Source: Liopterus haemorrhoidalis
Lineage: Eukaryota > Arthropoda > Insecta > Coleoptera > Dytiscidae
Direction: 5' to 3'
Assembly: GCA_963971575.1 (NCBI GenBank)
Contig: OZ020616.1
Span: forward strand, 6,406,924-6,470,923
Length of the DNA stretch: 64,000 bases
In this document: piece by piece, positions 22,139-34,013 of the stretch
How positions within the stretch are numbered: position 1 is the first letter of the stretch
Layout of the letters: each line of letters opens with the position of its first letter
Notes under the pieces: generated by a model
The model's input: only the letters and a program-made list of their open reading frames with translations
The model's database searches: none
Told to the model about the DNA's origin: nothing
Translations under genes and position numbers: made by a program

Positions 22139-23034
22139 TAGAGATGGGAATTTCGGCTCAGTTTGCGGAACCGGATCAGTGGAGGTCGTGCAGTTTGTTG
22201 AGCCGGTTCATTGATCCGGCTCAGTGATCCGGTTAAGTAAATATGTTTCCGAGACACAGGTCGGTCGTTAGTTCGTAGGTAGAACGTCGCTTAGAGCCGG
22301 TTCTTGCAATATATGAACTGTAAACATGATCCCGAGACACAGGTCGGTCAGTCGTTCGGTCGTAGGCGGAACGTCGCTTAGAGCCGGTTCTTGCAATATA
22401 TGAACTGTAAACATGATCTGGAGACGCAGGTCGGTCGGTCGTTCGGTTGTAGGTAGAGCGACGCTTAGAGCCGACTCTTGCTTAGACCCGGTCAGTTGTC
22501 AGTCGTTCGCTCGTAGGTAGAACGTCGCTTAGAGCCGGCTCTTGCATAGACCCGGTCAGTTGTCGGTCGTTCGCTCGTAGGTTTTAAATGACAGTTAACA
22601 TTTTTGAAACAAACAATTCACTTTATGTAGCTACTGTAATTTAAACCAGATGTGTGAAGTTTATGGCGATGTTTATTGCCCTTATAAATCGGACATCTGG
22701 GATTTGGGCAATATTTTTAATATTTTTATTTAATATGGTTGTAAGAAAATACAGACTAAGCCTATTAGTTTCAAATAAACTGCCCTACAAATTGATGACA
22801 AAATACACTTTATGATAATACATTACAAGCCGAGTTCTCGCGAAGTTCAACATGACATCGATCCAGATCCGGATCACTCCGGTCACTGCTCACAATCGCC
22901 CGACCAATCGTATCCTTGAAACTTGAAACTATACAGTGAGCCGTGAGCCGGCTCATTTCAATTTGGTGAACCGTGTCCCTTCGGTCAGTGAGCCGGCTCA
23001 GCGAGCCGGTTCGTTCATGAACGACCCATCTCTA
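22139..23034. mobile_element. Complete non-autonomous hAT element with 87-bp repeats
   Basis: Ends TAGAGATGGG and CCCATCTCTA are inverted repeats. The flanks carry GTGTATAC on both sides (22131-22138, 23035-23042), an exact 8-bp target duplication, the hAT hallmark. Sub-terminal blocks are full of GAGCCGG/CCGGCTC words on both sides, which may bind a transposase. No transposase ORF. The truncated copy at 9556-10227 is nearly identical where they overlap. Confidence 0.9.
22255..22585. repeat. Internal tandem repeats of the hAT element
   Basis: The landmark AACGTCGCTTAGAGCCGG recurs at about 22283, 22370, 22457 and 22520, giving periods of 87, 87 and 63. Units also share GTCGGTCGTTAGTTCGTAGG-type starts and TTGCAATATATGAACTG. 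The last units lack the second half. Confidence 0.8.
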
Positions 23035-23044
23035 GTGTATACAC

Positions 23045-23545
23045 ACTGTCTCAGAATTGTTAGCATAGGCTTTGCTTTTTCGAGGGTGCACAAAAATAAT
23101 TCTTGCACTGTTAAATCTGACGATCATCACTGAATTTCTCTATGATTTATCCAGAAAATATTGATTGTAAAAGACCATATGGTTTCGATATGCTGGCAAG
23201 ACTTAAATCTTTAATTTTTGGTTGCATAAAGTGACAAATTATGTAACGGTAGATCTTGTCCTGGACTATAAATGCATTTCTCGCGGTGTATTTTAAGTAA
23301 TACGGCTTTATAACCCCTTTGGTCTATACAACGCACCCAAAAATCACTCTGTGCAGAATTAAGGTGTATCAATTTTGTGCACTCAACCGCCCAAAAGTGG
23401 GTATTCTGCTTGTTTTCATAGTCAGTGTTGTCGAAATATTCGTCTCTCATAATGATTTTTCAACGTTACCAAAGGATGATTTTGATAAAATATTTTCATA
23501 ATAACACCGCGTTGTTGAACTGTGTAACACTCCATTATAATTTGG
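23045..23545. other. Unrecognised 79-codon minus ORF (23211-23450)
   Basis: The ORF begins MRDEYFDNTDYENKQNTHFW and has better amino-acid variety than the AT-rich noise around it, but I match it to no family. It could be a relic of a DNA transposon accessory protein or chance. Confidence 0.25.
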
Positions 23546-23552
23546 CAACTTA

Positions 23553-24153
23553 TACCCTTTTCACACTAGATCTTTAAGATCGGATGTTAAAGTGAATGTA
23601 TCTTTAAAAGCTAATGTGAAACCGTACGGCCTCGTCTAAACACGACCGATGTTTAAGACAGAGATCTGCGTCTAAACTTCGCCCGCATTGCCAACTTAAT
23701 TTCTATTATAAAAAAATACTCCGTGACTTTGTGCTGTCAACATTTTATATTATCATAAACAAGAATACTGTATTATATCGACGTTATAAGAAGTTTATAC
23801 TTATTGTTATAATAAAATTATTTATTTTAATAATGTGTTTAATAAAATACAGAACTACAATAATTGAGATAAAATGTATCGATTTACATGTTAATACAGG
23901 TGTAATATATTCTTTATTGTAGTGCCTTTATTGTAGAATGAAATGAAATATCCTTAATTGTTTATAATAATTCAAAATGTGTGTCTGCGCAGACAGTTCA
24001 AAACTGGTAATTTCATGACGGTAACTTAAGGACAAAATTACTGTAGCTGATGACAGCACCAGAGATTTAAGCATCAAGTGTGAAAGAATACCGATCTTAA
24101 ACATCGGTGAACTTTAAGTTCACTCGTCTTAAAGATCTAGTGTGAAAAGGGTA
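23553..24153. mobile_element. MITE with TTA duplication
   Basis: Inverted ends TACCCTTTTCACACTAGATC with CTTTAAGA following, matched exactly by the inverse of the right end. TTA lies on both sides (23550-23552, 24154-24156). A 3-bp TTA duplication suggests PIF/Harbinger mobilisation, though the terminal base is T and not G. Interior AT-rich with a second GATCGG.. inverted motif near each end. 601 bp, non-coding. Confidence 0.78.
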
Positions 24154-24156
24154 TTA

Positions 24157-25235
24157 TGCAATACTCAACTATTAAATATTTGAATGATAGAAAAACCAAT
24201 CAATCATACCAAAATTATACTAAACCGTACTTTTACTTGATATTAGTATTCTCGATACATTTAATATTTAATCTATCTGTGATTTCTATTTGAGCAATTA
24301 AGAATGTCCTCCGCCTATGGTAAAATAACAAAAACCCGAGCTAATTTCAGGCCATACAGCTAATTAAAAATCAAATTAATACTACTATAACCATCACGAA
24401 AATTCACGTTAAGATTCCTTGGCGGCCATAACGATCTGCTGGTATCATATGAGTCTCTGTGTCCAGTTATTTTATGTAGCAATGCTGTCGCAATTCAAAT
24501 CGGATTATTGGGCTAGTTTCCAGTTGCAATTAAAGCAAATTGCACTCTTAATGTAGACAAGATTCCGACCACTCTACCTTAGATGCACTCCGTGTATTAA
24601 TACCAAACAATAAAAAAATTATAAGAATTCATAGAACCAGCAGCGTACCACTAAAGTAATACAAGTTTTAACTTGAATTTTTTACGTCTGAGGACAAAAA
24701 TATAAATAAAACACATTTAAAATATATTAGAATAATATTCTATAAATTTCAATAACCGGATATAACACTATATACACTTTCATATGTTTAAACGACACTT
24801 TGACCTCTGTTGTTAAGTTAAATCGTTTCTAAGTAAACTACTGCTTGTGAAGAATCAGTTTCAGCCGAAATCTTACATATTGTTAAATATGCTGATCATT
24901 GAAGTAACACTGATAGTGATATAACAATGATGTAACGAAGATATGACTTAGAAGTAACTTGATTTGAATAAAGGGCTTACTGCTATGATAAAGTTCAATA
25001 ACAATCATATCATTGGACGACGCAGACGTCCGATTTAAGTTAGACTAGCAGACATATCCGGCGATGCTCGGGAGAAAAATAATAATTTATCAATAATATT
25101 TTAATTCGGAAAAATAAATTATTGCTGCACAATAAAAAATCAAATTATTTCAATGATGGGTTAAATACTAACATACGTTACCTTCGATTTTAGTTATTTA
25201 ATTTAAGAACGTTTAATTTATCAAAATAGTTTTAT
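24157..25235. other. No recognised feature
   Basis: No ORF or repeat that I can identify. Confidence 0.35.
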
Positions 25236-25236
25236 G

Positions 25237-26435
25237 TAATAATAATAATAATAATATATTAAAACCAAAAAATGTACATTTGCACAATGGATACGTCAAA
25301 ATATCATATATAATACAAAAGAACATAATAACAATAACAATAATGCAGGTAATAGAGGATTACATATTTATAATCATTTCCTGCATATATTGCAGAATTC
25401 TTCCATGTTATATATAGCATGCTCAAAAAGTAAGTTTTTGAGATTATTTTTAAATTTTTTAATGTTTTCAATGCATTTATATTTGTCAGGTAAGATATTA
25501 AACAAATATAAACCAACAGAATTATATGCATTTTTTATAAAACATAGTCTATGTCTAGGTATTCGAAACTTACTACAATTTCGAGTGTAGTACCCATGAA
25601 CATCAGAATTAGTTTGCAAATTATGTTTTGATTTGTATCTATAGCACAGTACCTCTATTATGAACATACTGGGCAGTGTTAAGATCTTATATTCACTAAA
25701 ATAATCCCTACAGGAAGTTCTAGTATTTATTCCAGCAATTCATCGTATTATCCTTTTTTGAGCAATGAATACGTCATTAGATAATTTTATTGAACCCCAA
25801 AAACAAATTCCATACAATAAAATGGGATGTACATGGCCAAAATAAAATGTTTTTAAGTAGTTGAAATTAACATGGGTTTTTAAAGATCTGATTTGAAAGC
25901 ATAATATATTTAATTTGCTGATGAGACCTTGACAGTGATAAGACCAATTTAAGTTCTCATCAATTGATAAACCTAGAAACTTTGTATTATTTACCTTAGT
26001 GATGTCTTTGGTAGCAACATTTAATTTAATATCTGGTAAGTTTTTATTATTAATAATATGAAAATGTAAGAAGTTAGTTTTTTCGAAATTTAGATACAAT
26101 TTATTAAATGCAAACCAATTATTCATATCATGTAGTAATTTGCTAGCTTTTTCTTGTATTTCTCCACTATTTTGTCCACATATCAGGGCCGAAGTATCGT
26201 CAGCGTACATAGTTACGAAAGAGTTTACAAAAAAGAACAAATCATTTACAAAAAGTAAAAATAAAATTGGACCTAACACCGATCCTTGAGGCACACCAAT
26301 ATTTATGGGTAAAAAATGAGATATTGCATTTTTCATTGTACCATTGCCTGATTTGTATAAAGGTTTAGGTTGTAGGTTTTTAACAATGTACGATCTCTTA
26401 TCGATTGGTACGTGTAACGTGTAAACAGCACTCAT
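25237..26435 (-). pseudogene. LINE reverse transcriptase, 5'-truncated (Jockey/CR1-like)
   Basis: Minus-strand ORF 25740-26435 (231 codons) contains RT motif B (GVPQGSVLGP, residues 47-56), the catalytic YADD (77-80) and a downstream KFLGLSIDENLNW motif. After a frame break at about 25740 a second ORF (25374-25667) gives the C-terminal tail with GYYTRN and IPRHRLCF, ending in EEFC. An (ATT)n tract at 25237-25255 marks the 3' end. The RT fingers and motif A, the endonuclease and any ORF1 are missing, so this is a truncated insertion. Apart from the frame break the RT piece is open, so it is less decayed than most LINE pieces here. Confidence 0.88.
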
Positions 26436-26439
26436 TCAG

Positions 26440-27625
26440 CAGTAACAATATTCTTACGTTTCATTGTTGCTGAGGCGAAAATTCTATTGCGCATTTCAAA
26501 ACCAAATATGAGAAATGATAACCAAAAGATCTAGTGTAATAAAACACAGTAAAAAGTTAGTATTTAATATAATCAATACAATAATATACAAATAATTAAT
26601 AATCAAAACACAATTTAAAATTTACTTCAAGTAAACACAACTTGACTTTTTATACCAGCAGTATTGTTAACCCGCCGGCACTCCGCTCTACCACTTAACG
26701 ATCAAACTGACCAGGGTAGCGTCTACCAATACAGGCTCAGAAAGTTCATCATTGAAAAGGTTTTTTTATACAAAAATGCTGATTATCAATTCTAATATGA
26801 TGTAATCGTCTCTAAAGTATTAGGCCTTAATAACTTCAGAACATTTCTTCTAATCTAGCGATCCTAACTTTGCTTCTCAGATTATAGAAAACATAAAATT
26901 TTGTTAGAAGTTTTTTTTTTGTCGTGGCTTCTACTTGTTGTTCCCAATTTAAGGGTTCCTAAAACAGTAATAATCATTTTCCGCATATAGATCGTACCAC
27001 CAAGAACGGTAAGTTTCGCTAAACGCATACAAAGTAAATATGTAATTATTAAAAAACAATAGTTATCAGTTTTACATTTAGTTTCGCTAAATGAGCTTGT
27101 TTAAACGAGTACATATATCTTTAACGCTGTGTCTCTTACAAGCGAGTATAAATATTACTCAATTACCATCTTAAATGAATACAATTACACTGTTACAATT
27201 TTGACAAGTCATAATAATCTCAACCTAATATACTCTGTGGAGCGACAAGATATATGCGAGAGCAGTTACCGCAACAATGTTAAAAACTGCAGCTAAATCC
27301 TCCGAGCTCATTAATCACAGATGCACGGGCTAATTAAACTGGTGACCTTGTGCAAGGCCTTGGTAAGTGTATGTCATCTCATTAGAATAACTGCGGGATG
27401 TCTGCTTTGTACCAGCTTCATACCAGTCTTCAGCTACAGATGAGAGTATTGTTTCAGAAGCTCAGAATGTTGCTATATTTTTACACAAAATTTAAACACA
27501 CTTGGTGAAGCATTTGTTGCAACATTATTTAGAACATTTAAACTGAATATTAAAGCAGAAAATCTTTAAAATCATTGTTAAAAGCATTAAAATATACAAC
27601 AGTGAAATATGGAAGTGAAAAATAA
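26440..27625. other. No recognised feature
   Basis: I see no gene. A GC-rich patch around 26670-26740 looked tRNA-like but lacks a box B (see rejected list). Confidence 0.35.
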
Positions 27626-28063
27626 ATTCGAAAAAATATATGTGAAGTATGAATTTTCACACATTTCAGGGTTTTGCAGGTATTTAGTAAGTGAATGATG
27701 ATTATTTTGGATGCGAAAACAAATTTTATATTAAAATATTTTTTTTGTTAATTTTAATTCGAACGCCTAATACCATTATTTAGGTTTCTAAATATGTGCA
27801 GTATTTTTTTTTTATATAGCAAGGTTCATTAAGAATTTCAAAATTGCGCCTATGGCTTCCATTGGTTGTTATAAGTTCCGCCCCTCTGATTTCGTGTACA
27901 TTGAAACAGAATTAAATTATAATTTAAACAATTTCCACTGGCTATTAAATTTACGCTTTTAAAAATTAAATGCAACATTTGCCAAAATATAATTAGAATT
28001 TTGAAAAAATAATTTAAACAATATAGAAATTAAAAAAAAAAAAAATATATATATATAGTCTCT

Positions 28064-28142
28064 TCTCCAGGGTTCGATCCCTATCGGATCGGGTTACATG
28101 GGTGAAAAGTCAGCGTGAAATACCACTAGACCAGCACACACG
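28064..28142 (-). other. tRNA-Glu-like module inside repeat copy 2
   Basis: On the minus strand: GCTGGTCTAGTGGTATTTC resembles the D-arm/box A of tRNA-Glu, CTGACTTTTCACCCATG resembles its anticodon arm (TTC in the loop), and GGGATCGAACCC is one base from a box B. The acceptor stem does not close, so it is a relic or a SINE-like head and not a tRNA gene. Likeness to tRNA-Glu is from memory of the family. Confidence 0.45.
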
Positions 28143-28616
28143 TTAGAGTGTTGCTTGTTACAAAGCTATAACTTGTGAACATTATTAGCCAAAAATCACA
28201 AAAAATGCGTTTTTTTCCAAAAACCTAATCTGATCAAAAATTCCTGTTGAACTATTCCGGTTCACACCAATGTACATTACTTAGATTTTTTTCAGATTTT
28301 TAGTTTAAACCATCTGGGCTACAGGGTGTGGGACAAAAAATTTTTTGCACAATTTTGGCAAAAATCGCTTCAAAATAATTTATTTTGCAAAAATAAAAAT
28401 TTGATCGTTAATCCACGTACCAAGGGCTTTCATTTGATACCCTACTCAGAATTATAAAAAAATATTTTTTTTTTCGATGAGCATATATTTGTTTATATTT
28501 TTAGGGGGATATGTTTTTTAGATGTTTTAGTATTTTTCCTATGTGCGGGTCAAAGAGTTGTATAAGCATGCCAAATTTCAACTCTCTAGGTTTAGCCGTT
28601 TGGCTACAATTTTTAC

Positions 28617-29193
<577 letters not shown>

Positions 29194-29311
29194 GACAAAA
29201 TGACGGTATAAGAGTTTTTTGGTCATACCTACAAAACCCTAAAAATGGTAAGATCCATAAATAAGTACGGGTCGTACTATAAATTGGTATAACCTGATCT
29301 TGGTAAAAAAA

Positions 29312-29666
29312 TCGTTTAATATAATTATTAAACAGAGCAAATATCGTGTTAGCACAAGTTCTGACTGCACTTATTGCATATAATGATAAGTGCAAGCGAA
29401 TTTAGGCGAGAATAGCCGAATATTGTTGTTCCTGTTGTGGCCTATACTGCTTTTTCAAACAGTTCACGCCACAGCATAGATAGAGTATGCCGTTGAATGA
29501 CAAAACTCCCAGTTTTTAGCTATTAAACGAATTCTATTTTAAACGTAATGTATTTATATAATGCTTAGGTAGTTTATTTTTTATTTTATTATTATTATTT
29601 TTTTCAAAAAAATACAAAAAAATATATGTGAACATGAAATATTTGTATTTTAAATTTTTTTCCACT
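29312..29666. other. No recognised feature
   Basis: Begins after a ~50-bp stretch (29260-29310) that resembles 49071-49125 (GTATAACCTGATCTTGG shared). Otherwise nothing identified. Confidence 0.35.
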
Positions 29667-29674
29667 GTCTAGAG

Positions 29675-29954
29675 CAGTGTTTCTCAATCTTTTTACTCTC
29701 GTGGCACATTTTCCAAAGAAGACAAATTTCGCGGCACACCTACTTAGTAATAGAAGAAGAAATTTTGAATGCAGATGCCCCTGTATTCACGATATATCAA
29801 TTTTAATTCATATTAAAATGATCCTTCGTGTACTTTATTCTTATAAATGGTATTTACGGACAATAATGTTACAATAAAAACGACGCTAGTATTTTTTAAA
29901 TAGATTTTGCGGCACATTTGGAAAATTCTGCGGCACACCCTTTGGGAAACACTG
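29675..29954. mobile_element. hAT MITE (complete)
   Basis: Inverted ends CAGTGTTTCTCAATC and (inverse of right) CAGTGTTTCCCAAAG, flanked on both sides by GTCTAGAG (29667-29674, 29955-29962), an exact 8-bp duplication. 'gcggcaca' words repeat near each end. 280 bp, non-coding. Confidence 0.93.
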
Positions 29955-30129
29955 GTCTAGAGTTAAATCGAACTTTCCTGTAAACAGCTGTTCATTAAAA
30001 TTCTTACACTACCGTATTCTGCAGTTACTGCTGTATATAAAAAAAAATCAGCATGTCCTTACAGAAAGTGGCAGAAGTCATGGATATGAAACCATGGATT
30101 AGGCCTTACATAAGAGCCGGCCTATATTA

Positions 30130-30670
30130 TTGGGTTGTACATAAGTCCGTTTTTTTTTTTCACCTTTTAGTCACTAAAATATACATCCTAATAAAACATT
30201 TATTATCATATGTAGTGTCCATTATTTTTTATCAGTTTAGCCCAATACTCAGGCAATATCATAATTCCATCTTTGCTCTCGAAAAATCTGTCCAGGTGAA
30301 TATTGATATCGTCCACAGATGCGAAATTTTTTCTGTTAATGGAATTTTGTAGAAAGCGGAACAAATGGTAGTCGAATGGTGCGATATCTGGACTATATGC
30401 TCCGACTACAATTGGTTCTGTTCTCTACAAAACTCCCTTAACGGAAAATATTTCGCATCTTTGGACTGAATCAAAATTCACCTGGACAGATTTTTCGAGA
30501 GCAAAGACGGAACCTTCTGAAAAGATGTCATTATGAAATTGCCTGAGCGTTTGTCGAAAGTGTTAGAAAATAATGGACCGTACATTTGATAATAAAAGTT
30601 TTTTTTAGAATGTATATTTTATTGAATAAAAGGTGAAAAAAAAAAACAACGAACTTATGTAATAACCCAA
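30130..30670. mobile_element. Foldback element made of two inverted mariner 3' ends
   Basis: Ends TTGGGTTGTACATAAGT and (inverse of right) TTGGGTTATTACATAAGT, flanked by TA on both sides (30128-30129, 30671-30672). Each arm is about 250 bp and pairs with the other almost all the way to a ~30-bp centre near 30390. The right arm read forward, and the left arm read in reverse, both code a mariner C-terminus: CSLQNSLNGK, then HLDRFFESKD, then KLPERLSKVLENNGPYI. So the same 3' part of a mariner is present twice, in mirror image. Confidence 0.82.
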
Positions 30671-30672
30671 TA

Positions 30673-31240
30673 TTATGAAGACTACACTTCTGGGTTTGGT
30701 GTCTAATGTTGCATTGAAGTCTCTCTTATTGTTTTTTTTTTTTTTAATATTGATTTATGAATGTTCAACACATGAGTTCAACACATCTCATTAAACAACA
30801 ATACAAGGAAGCATAAAAATTGTTATAAAAAAATATATTATATACCAACTATATTTGTTTTTTTTTTTTTTTTTTAAGTACGATTTTCACCTCCCAAATT
30901 TCCAGTATTTTACTGTGTTAGTTTAAAAAGTTCTTCAATAATTTGCGTTATATATTAAACATAATTTAATTTCTATTTACGTTAATTTGCGTAGTTATTT
31001 ATGTTTGCGCTACAGAATATAAAAATATAAATCCAAATAGAGGATTTGCAAATATGTACTTGAAAATGAGATTAGTATTGCATCCTGCATATTTTCCCAA
31101 TGAAAAATAAGAGACTCGATATTAAATTATATCTCGCTACTGTATTCGCTTATTATCCAGTTCAAAACTCTCTCCAGTGGCGTACATAGAAATAAATGAC
31201 AAAGCAAATAATTGTTAAAAGTTATGATTTTTTTATCCTA
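30673..31240. other. No recognised feature
   Basis: Poly-T runs and AT-rich sequence. The missing 3' end of the Buster-like hAT element should lie near here but I could not find its TIR. Confidence 0.35.
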
Positions 31241-31864
31241 CACCAAGCGAACATATGATTTGTTAATGTCGGGTTCCAATTTGATCAATATCAGTCGCAA
31301 ATCGCCACGCTCAGTGATGTGGAGTCTCTTTCTTTTCTTAAAATGTTTAAAAATATCCTGGAATGGCTTTGTAAAATCAGCATGAAGAAAGTGTTGGCAG
31401 TAAGTAAGTAAATCTTCCTGTTTTACAGAAACTGCTGATACCTAGATTTATTTAGAACAAAAGAATTACTTACTATGACGTACTATGACGTTTTTTGTTT
31501 TAATTAAATTAAACCCATCACCTGACAATTGTAAATTTATTTCATTACAATGGTAACGTTATCTGACGGATAAAAACAATAAAGCGTCTTTCCACCTTCA
31601 GATAAAGTTATTCCTACGAATAAACTATGCTATCTGGCAGATAAGTTATTCGGTATTCAAAGTCGCGAATAAGTAACAAATAAGTGATAAATTAAATGAT
31701 TTCTTGGAACAATAAATTGCAAAATGGACTTGAAAAAATATAATTTGTTTGAATTTTATTAATTGTGGAAATAATGCCTTAACTCCAAAATAACAGTGAA
31801 CCAGTCCACGGTGAGAAAAAATATGAAAAAAGTATCTCGTGCAATATGCAACTTATGTCTGATT

Positions 31865-32221
31865 TCATTTGTATGCCTTGTACGGAAAATTAAATACACA
31901 AATTTCCCGCTATCCACGAGTGGTTGCAGCCTGGGATAAAATGTTGGTGAAACTGCTTTCTTCTGTGAAAAAAAGGCTGAAGTAAACGGTGTCGAGAAGG
32001 ATATATTATATTAAATGTTTGCCGGGATCCACGCCTTACAATACAATGTTTAATAATTCTAATATTCGCTTCGAATTTGAGCAATAAGATTATAATTGGT
32101 ATAGTAGCAACTGCAGTATTACGCAACTTTAACGTTACAATAGTGGATATGAAGAACCACCCACAAAAGTTCAGTACTGTGTCGGTGACGTACCTGAAGA
32201 AACTGATTACTCAGAAGAAAT
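31865..32221 (+). pseudogene. PIF/Harbinger transposase relic
   Basis: One frame gives LPGSTPYNTMFNNSNIRFEFE, which fits the 'PGSTHDsriFnnS' block around the second catalytic Asp in HARBI1-like nucleases. Here the Asp codon is lost (PYN instead of HD.). After a deletion another frame gives KIIIGIVATAVLRN, the conserved ATAVLHN tail, followed by a stop at about 32221. Most of the protein is missing; it cannot be active. Confidence 0.65.
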
Positions 32222-32618
32222 GAAAATGAAAGAATACTCCGTAATTTAATTTCTTATTTTCAAATTTATTATAACTTATTTTGTATTTACATCAAGCATA
32301 ATAAAATTAAAAAATTAAATAAACGTAGAACAATTATTATTAATATCTACTATCTATTTTTCATTCCCCCAATTTTATTACATGCTTACGACATTAATAA
32401 TTGCTAAAATCTTGTATAATGCTTACATAAATTTAATTTTGTTAATGACAATAACCAAAAAACGGCTCGACAGCTGTCAGTTTACCAATTTATTTATTTA
32501 TTTCCATAGAGAAACAAAAAAAATCTTTCTCAACACCTATTTCAGTTACACATTCAGTGTTACCAATCTTAGGATTCAATATGTCAGTCTCATTATCCGT
32601 CAGATAACTATCTGACGG

Positions 32619-32760
32619 CCGACCGGCGTAGCGTAGTGGTAACACATGTGCTCTGCGTTGCGAAGGTCTTCGGTTCGAATCCCGTTCAGGAAATTTTATC
32701 AAATAAAAATTGTCCTGGCTAATTGACAAAGCAGCAAAAGCCAATAAATTAAAAAAAAAA
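32619..32760 (+). mobile_element. tRNA-derived SINE
   Basis: 142 bp flanked by ACTATCTGACGG on both sides (32607-32618, 32761-32772), a 12-bp duplication. The head has box A (TAGCGTAGTGGTAACAC) and a perfect box B (GGTTCGAATCC) 34 bases apart, then a short body and an A-rich tail of ten A. It sits inside the Harbinger-like element. The intact promoter boxes and exact duplication suggest a fairly young insertion. Confidence 0.88.
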
Positions 32761-33050
32761 ACTATCTGACGGATAAATTTGAATTGAAAGACGGGATGAC
32801 ATTTATCCAACAGATAAAGTATCAGATAACTTTATCTATCAGATAGTTACCCAGAAGTTTATCAGAAGGTGGTAAGACCGGGCCTAAATATTTTAAACAG
32901 ATCTGTCAAATAAGCGATTTCATTTATGGATCTAATCAGATTTGCGCGTAGTTTTTCGTCTCTGTTTTCAAGTAAATCTAGCACGGAGTCAAATAGATTG
33001 TAAAAACGATTCAGGCAAATACCTTATGAGAGCAAAAAAACTTCTGTGTG

Positions 33051-33221
33051 CAGGGGCGGACTTTGGCCTAGGCGAACTAGGCAACTGCCTAGGGCCCGCA
33101 TTTTATTGAGGCCCGTAAGACGGTTTTATTATACATTTTTCTGTTATTTTATGATTTTTAACTAGTAAGGCTCGCAATGAGAACCTTGCGTAGGGCCCCG
33201 ATTTTTCTTAGTCCGTCACTA
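33051..33221. mobile_element. hAT MITE inserted in the Buster-type transposase
   Basis: CAGGGGCGGACT at the left and the inverse TAGTGACGGACT at the right, with TCTGTGTG on both sides (33043-33050, 33222-33229). 'ctagggccc' words occur near both ends. Removing it restores the host frame across HTE. 171 bp. Confidence 0.85.
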
Positions 33222-33808
33222 TCTGTGTGCGTCAGCAAACGGTTGTAATCTTCATCATTTTCACTACAAATTTGGCCAAATAATCTATCACTCAATGAAT
33301 TACTTCTAATCTTATTGACTGTTCTAATAACGCAATGGACCAACGTATGCAGGCATTCATCCATATTTTTTGCAATCAAATGCTGAAGATGAATAACACA
33401 ATGTACAGCGAGTACATTTGGTACCGTCTGTTTCAAATGCGCTATCCAACTCTTATGACGCCCGTCATTGCTGTATCACCATCAGTAGTAGCTGACAAAA
33501 TATTACGAATAAGAATTTTTTTCTCCTCAAAAAACTTGTTCATGGTATTAAATATCGATTCTCCTTTAGTATCGGTTTCCAAATTTTTGCTCAATCGATT
33601 CAAACTAATTTAAATTTTTTAATACTTATTTACGCGATAAAAATAAGAGGGAAATTTTATATTTAGATAGATACATAAAATGTTTATTCATGAAAACGGT
33701 ATTTTAAAAGTATTGCCTACCTTAACGTCTCTGGACTCATTACCACCCCCATGTACCAGCCCACACTGGAGGGCGGTACCGCCCCCGTTGGGAACTATTG
33801 GTCTAATC

Positions 33809-34013
33809 CAGGAGTCAGTAAACTTTAGAAGCCAAAGTGCCAGATTCACCATTTACGGCATCTGGAAACATTTTAAAGAACCATAATTTTGTTTTAATAC
33901 ATGACTTTTTGAATATTTTCTAAATTTGATTCCTTATCAACTAAATTTAAAGAGCCACACGAATGTCCTCAAAGAGCCGCAGCCAATCGCGAGCCGCGGT
34001 CTGCCGACTCCTG
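33809..34013. mobile_element. hAT MITE (complete)
   Basis: CAGGAGTCAGTAAAC at the left and the inverse CAGGAGTCGGCAGACC at the right, flanked by GTCTAATC on both sides (33801-33808, 34014-34021). It lies directly against the putative 5' end of the Buster-type element. 205 bp, non-coding. Confidence 0.88.

Larger units (their letters stand above)
31548..32884 (+). mobile_element. Harbinger-like element inserted in the hAT transposase
   Basis: The two flanks rejoin into the hAT reading frame (left flank ends TTTCATTA, right flank begins TAAATATTTT), which fixes the borders. The inverse of the right end reads GGCCCGGTCTTACCACCTTC; GCGTCTTTCCACCTTC at 31584 is its left counterpart, offset by ~35 bp of extra sequence. 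CAGATAA and CTGACGGATAA words repeat near both ends. The interior carries Harbinger transposase relics. Confidence 0.7.
31243..33800 (-). pseudogene. Buster-type hAT transposase, broken by two insertions
   Basis: On the minus strand the reading starts near 33610: LETDTKGESIFNTMNKFFEE, then ATTDGDTAMTG (the TDGAPAM-type motif of hAT transposases), then VLAVHCVIHLQHLIAKNM and LTHTE as in ZBED5/FAM200/SCAND3-like Buster proteins. A MITE (33051-33221) interrupts at HTE. Reading resumes CLNRFYNLFDSVLDLLEN to DLFKIF, where the Harbinger-like element (31548-32884) interrupts. It resumes again NEINLQLSGDGFNLIKTKNV and continues to about 31243 (FTKPFQDIFKHFKKRKR). Stops are few. The N-terminal zinc finger and C-terminal dimerisation region are missing. 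A terminal-repeat-like CAATAGTTCCCAACGGG (minus) at 33800 is probably the element's 5' end. Confidence 0.82.

Noticed and set aside
26670..26745. Possible tRNA gene on the minus strand (GTGGTAGAGCGGAG looks like a D-arm)
   Set aside because: No box B at the right distance and no acceptor stem.
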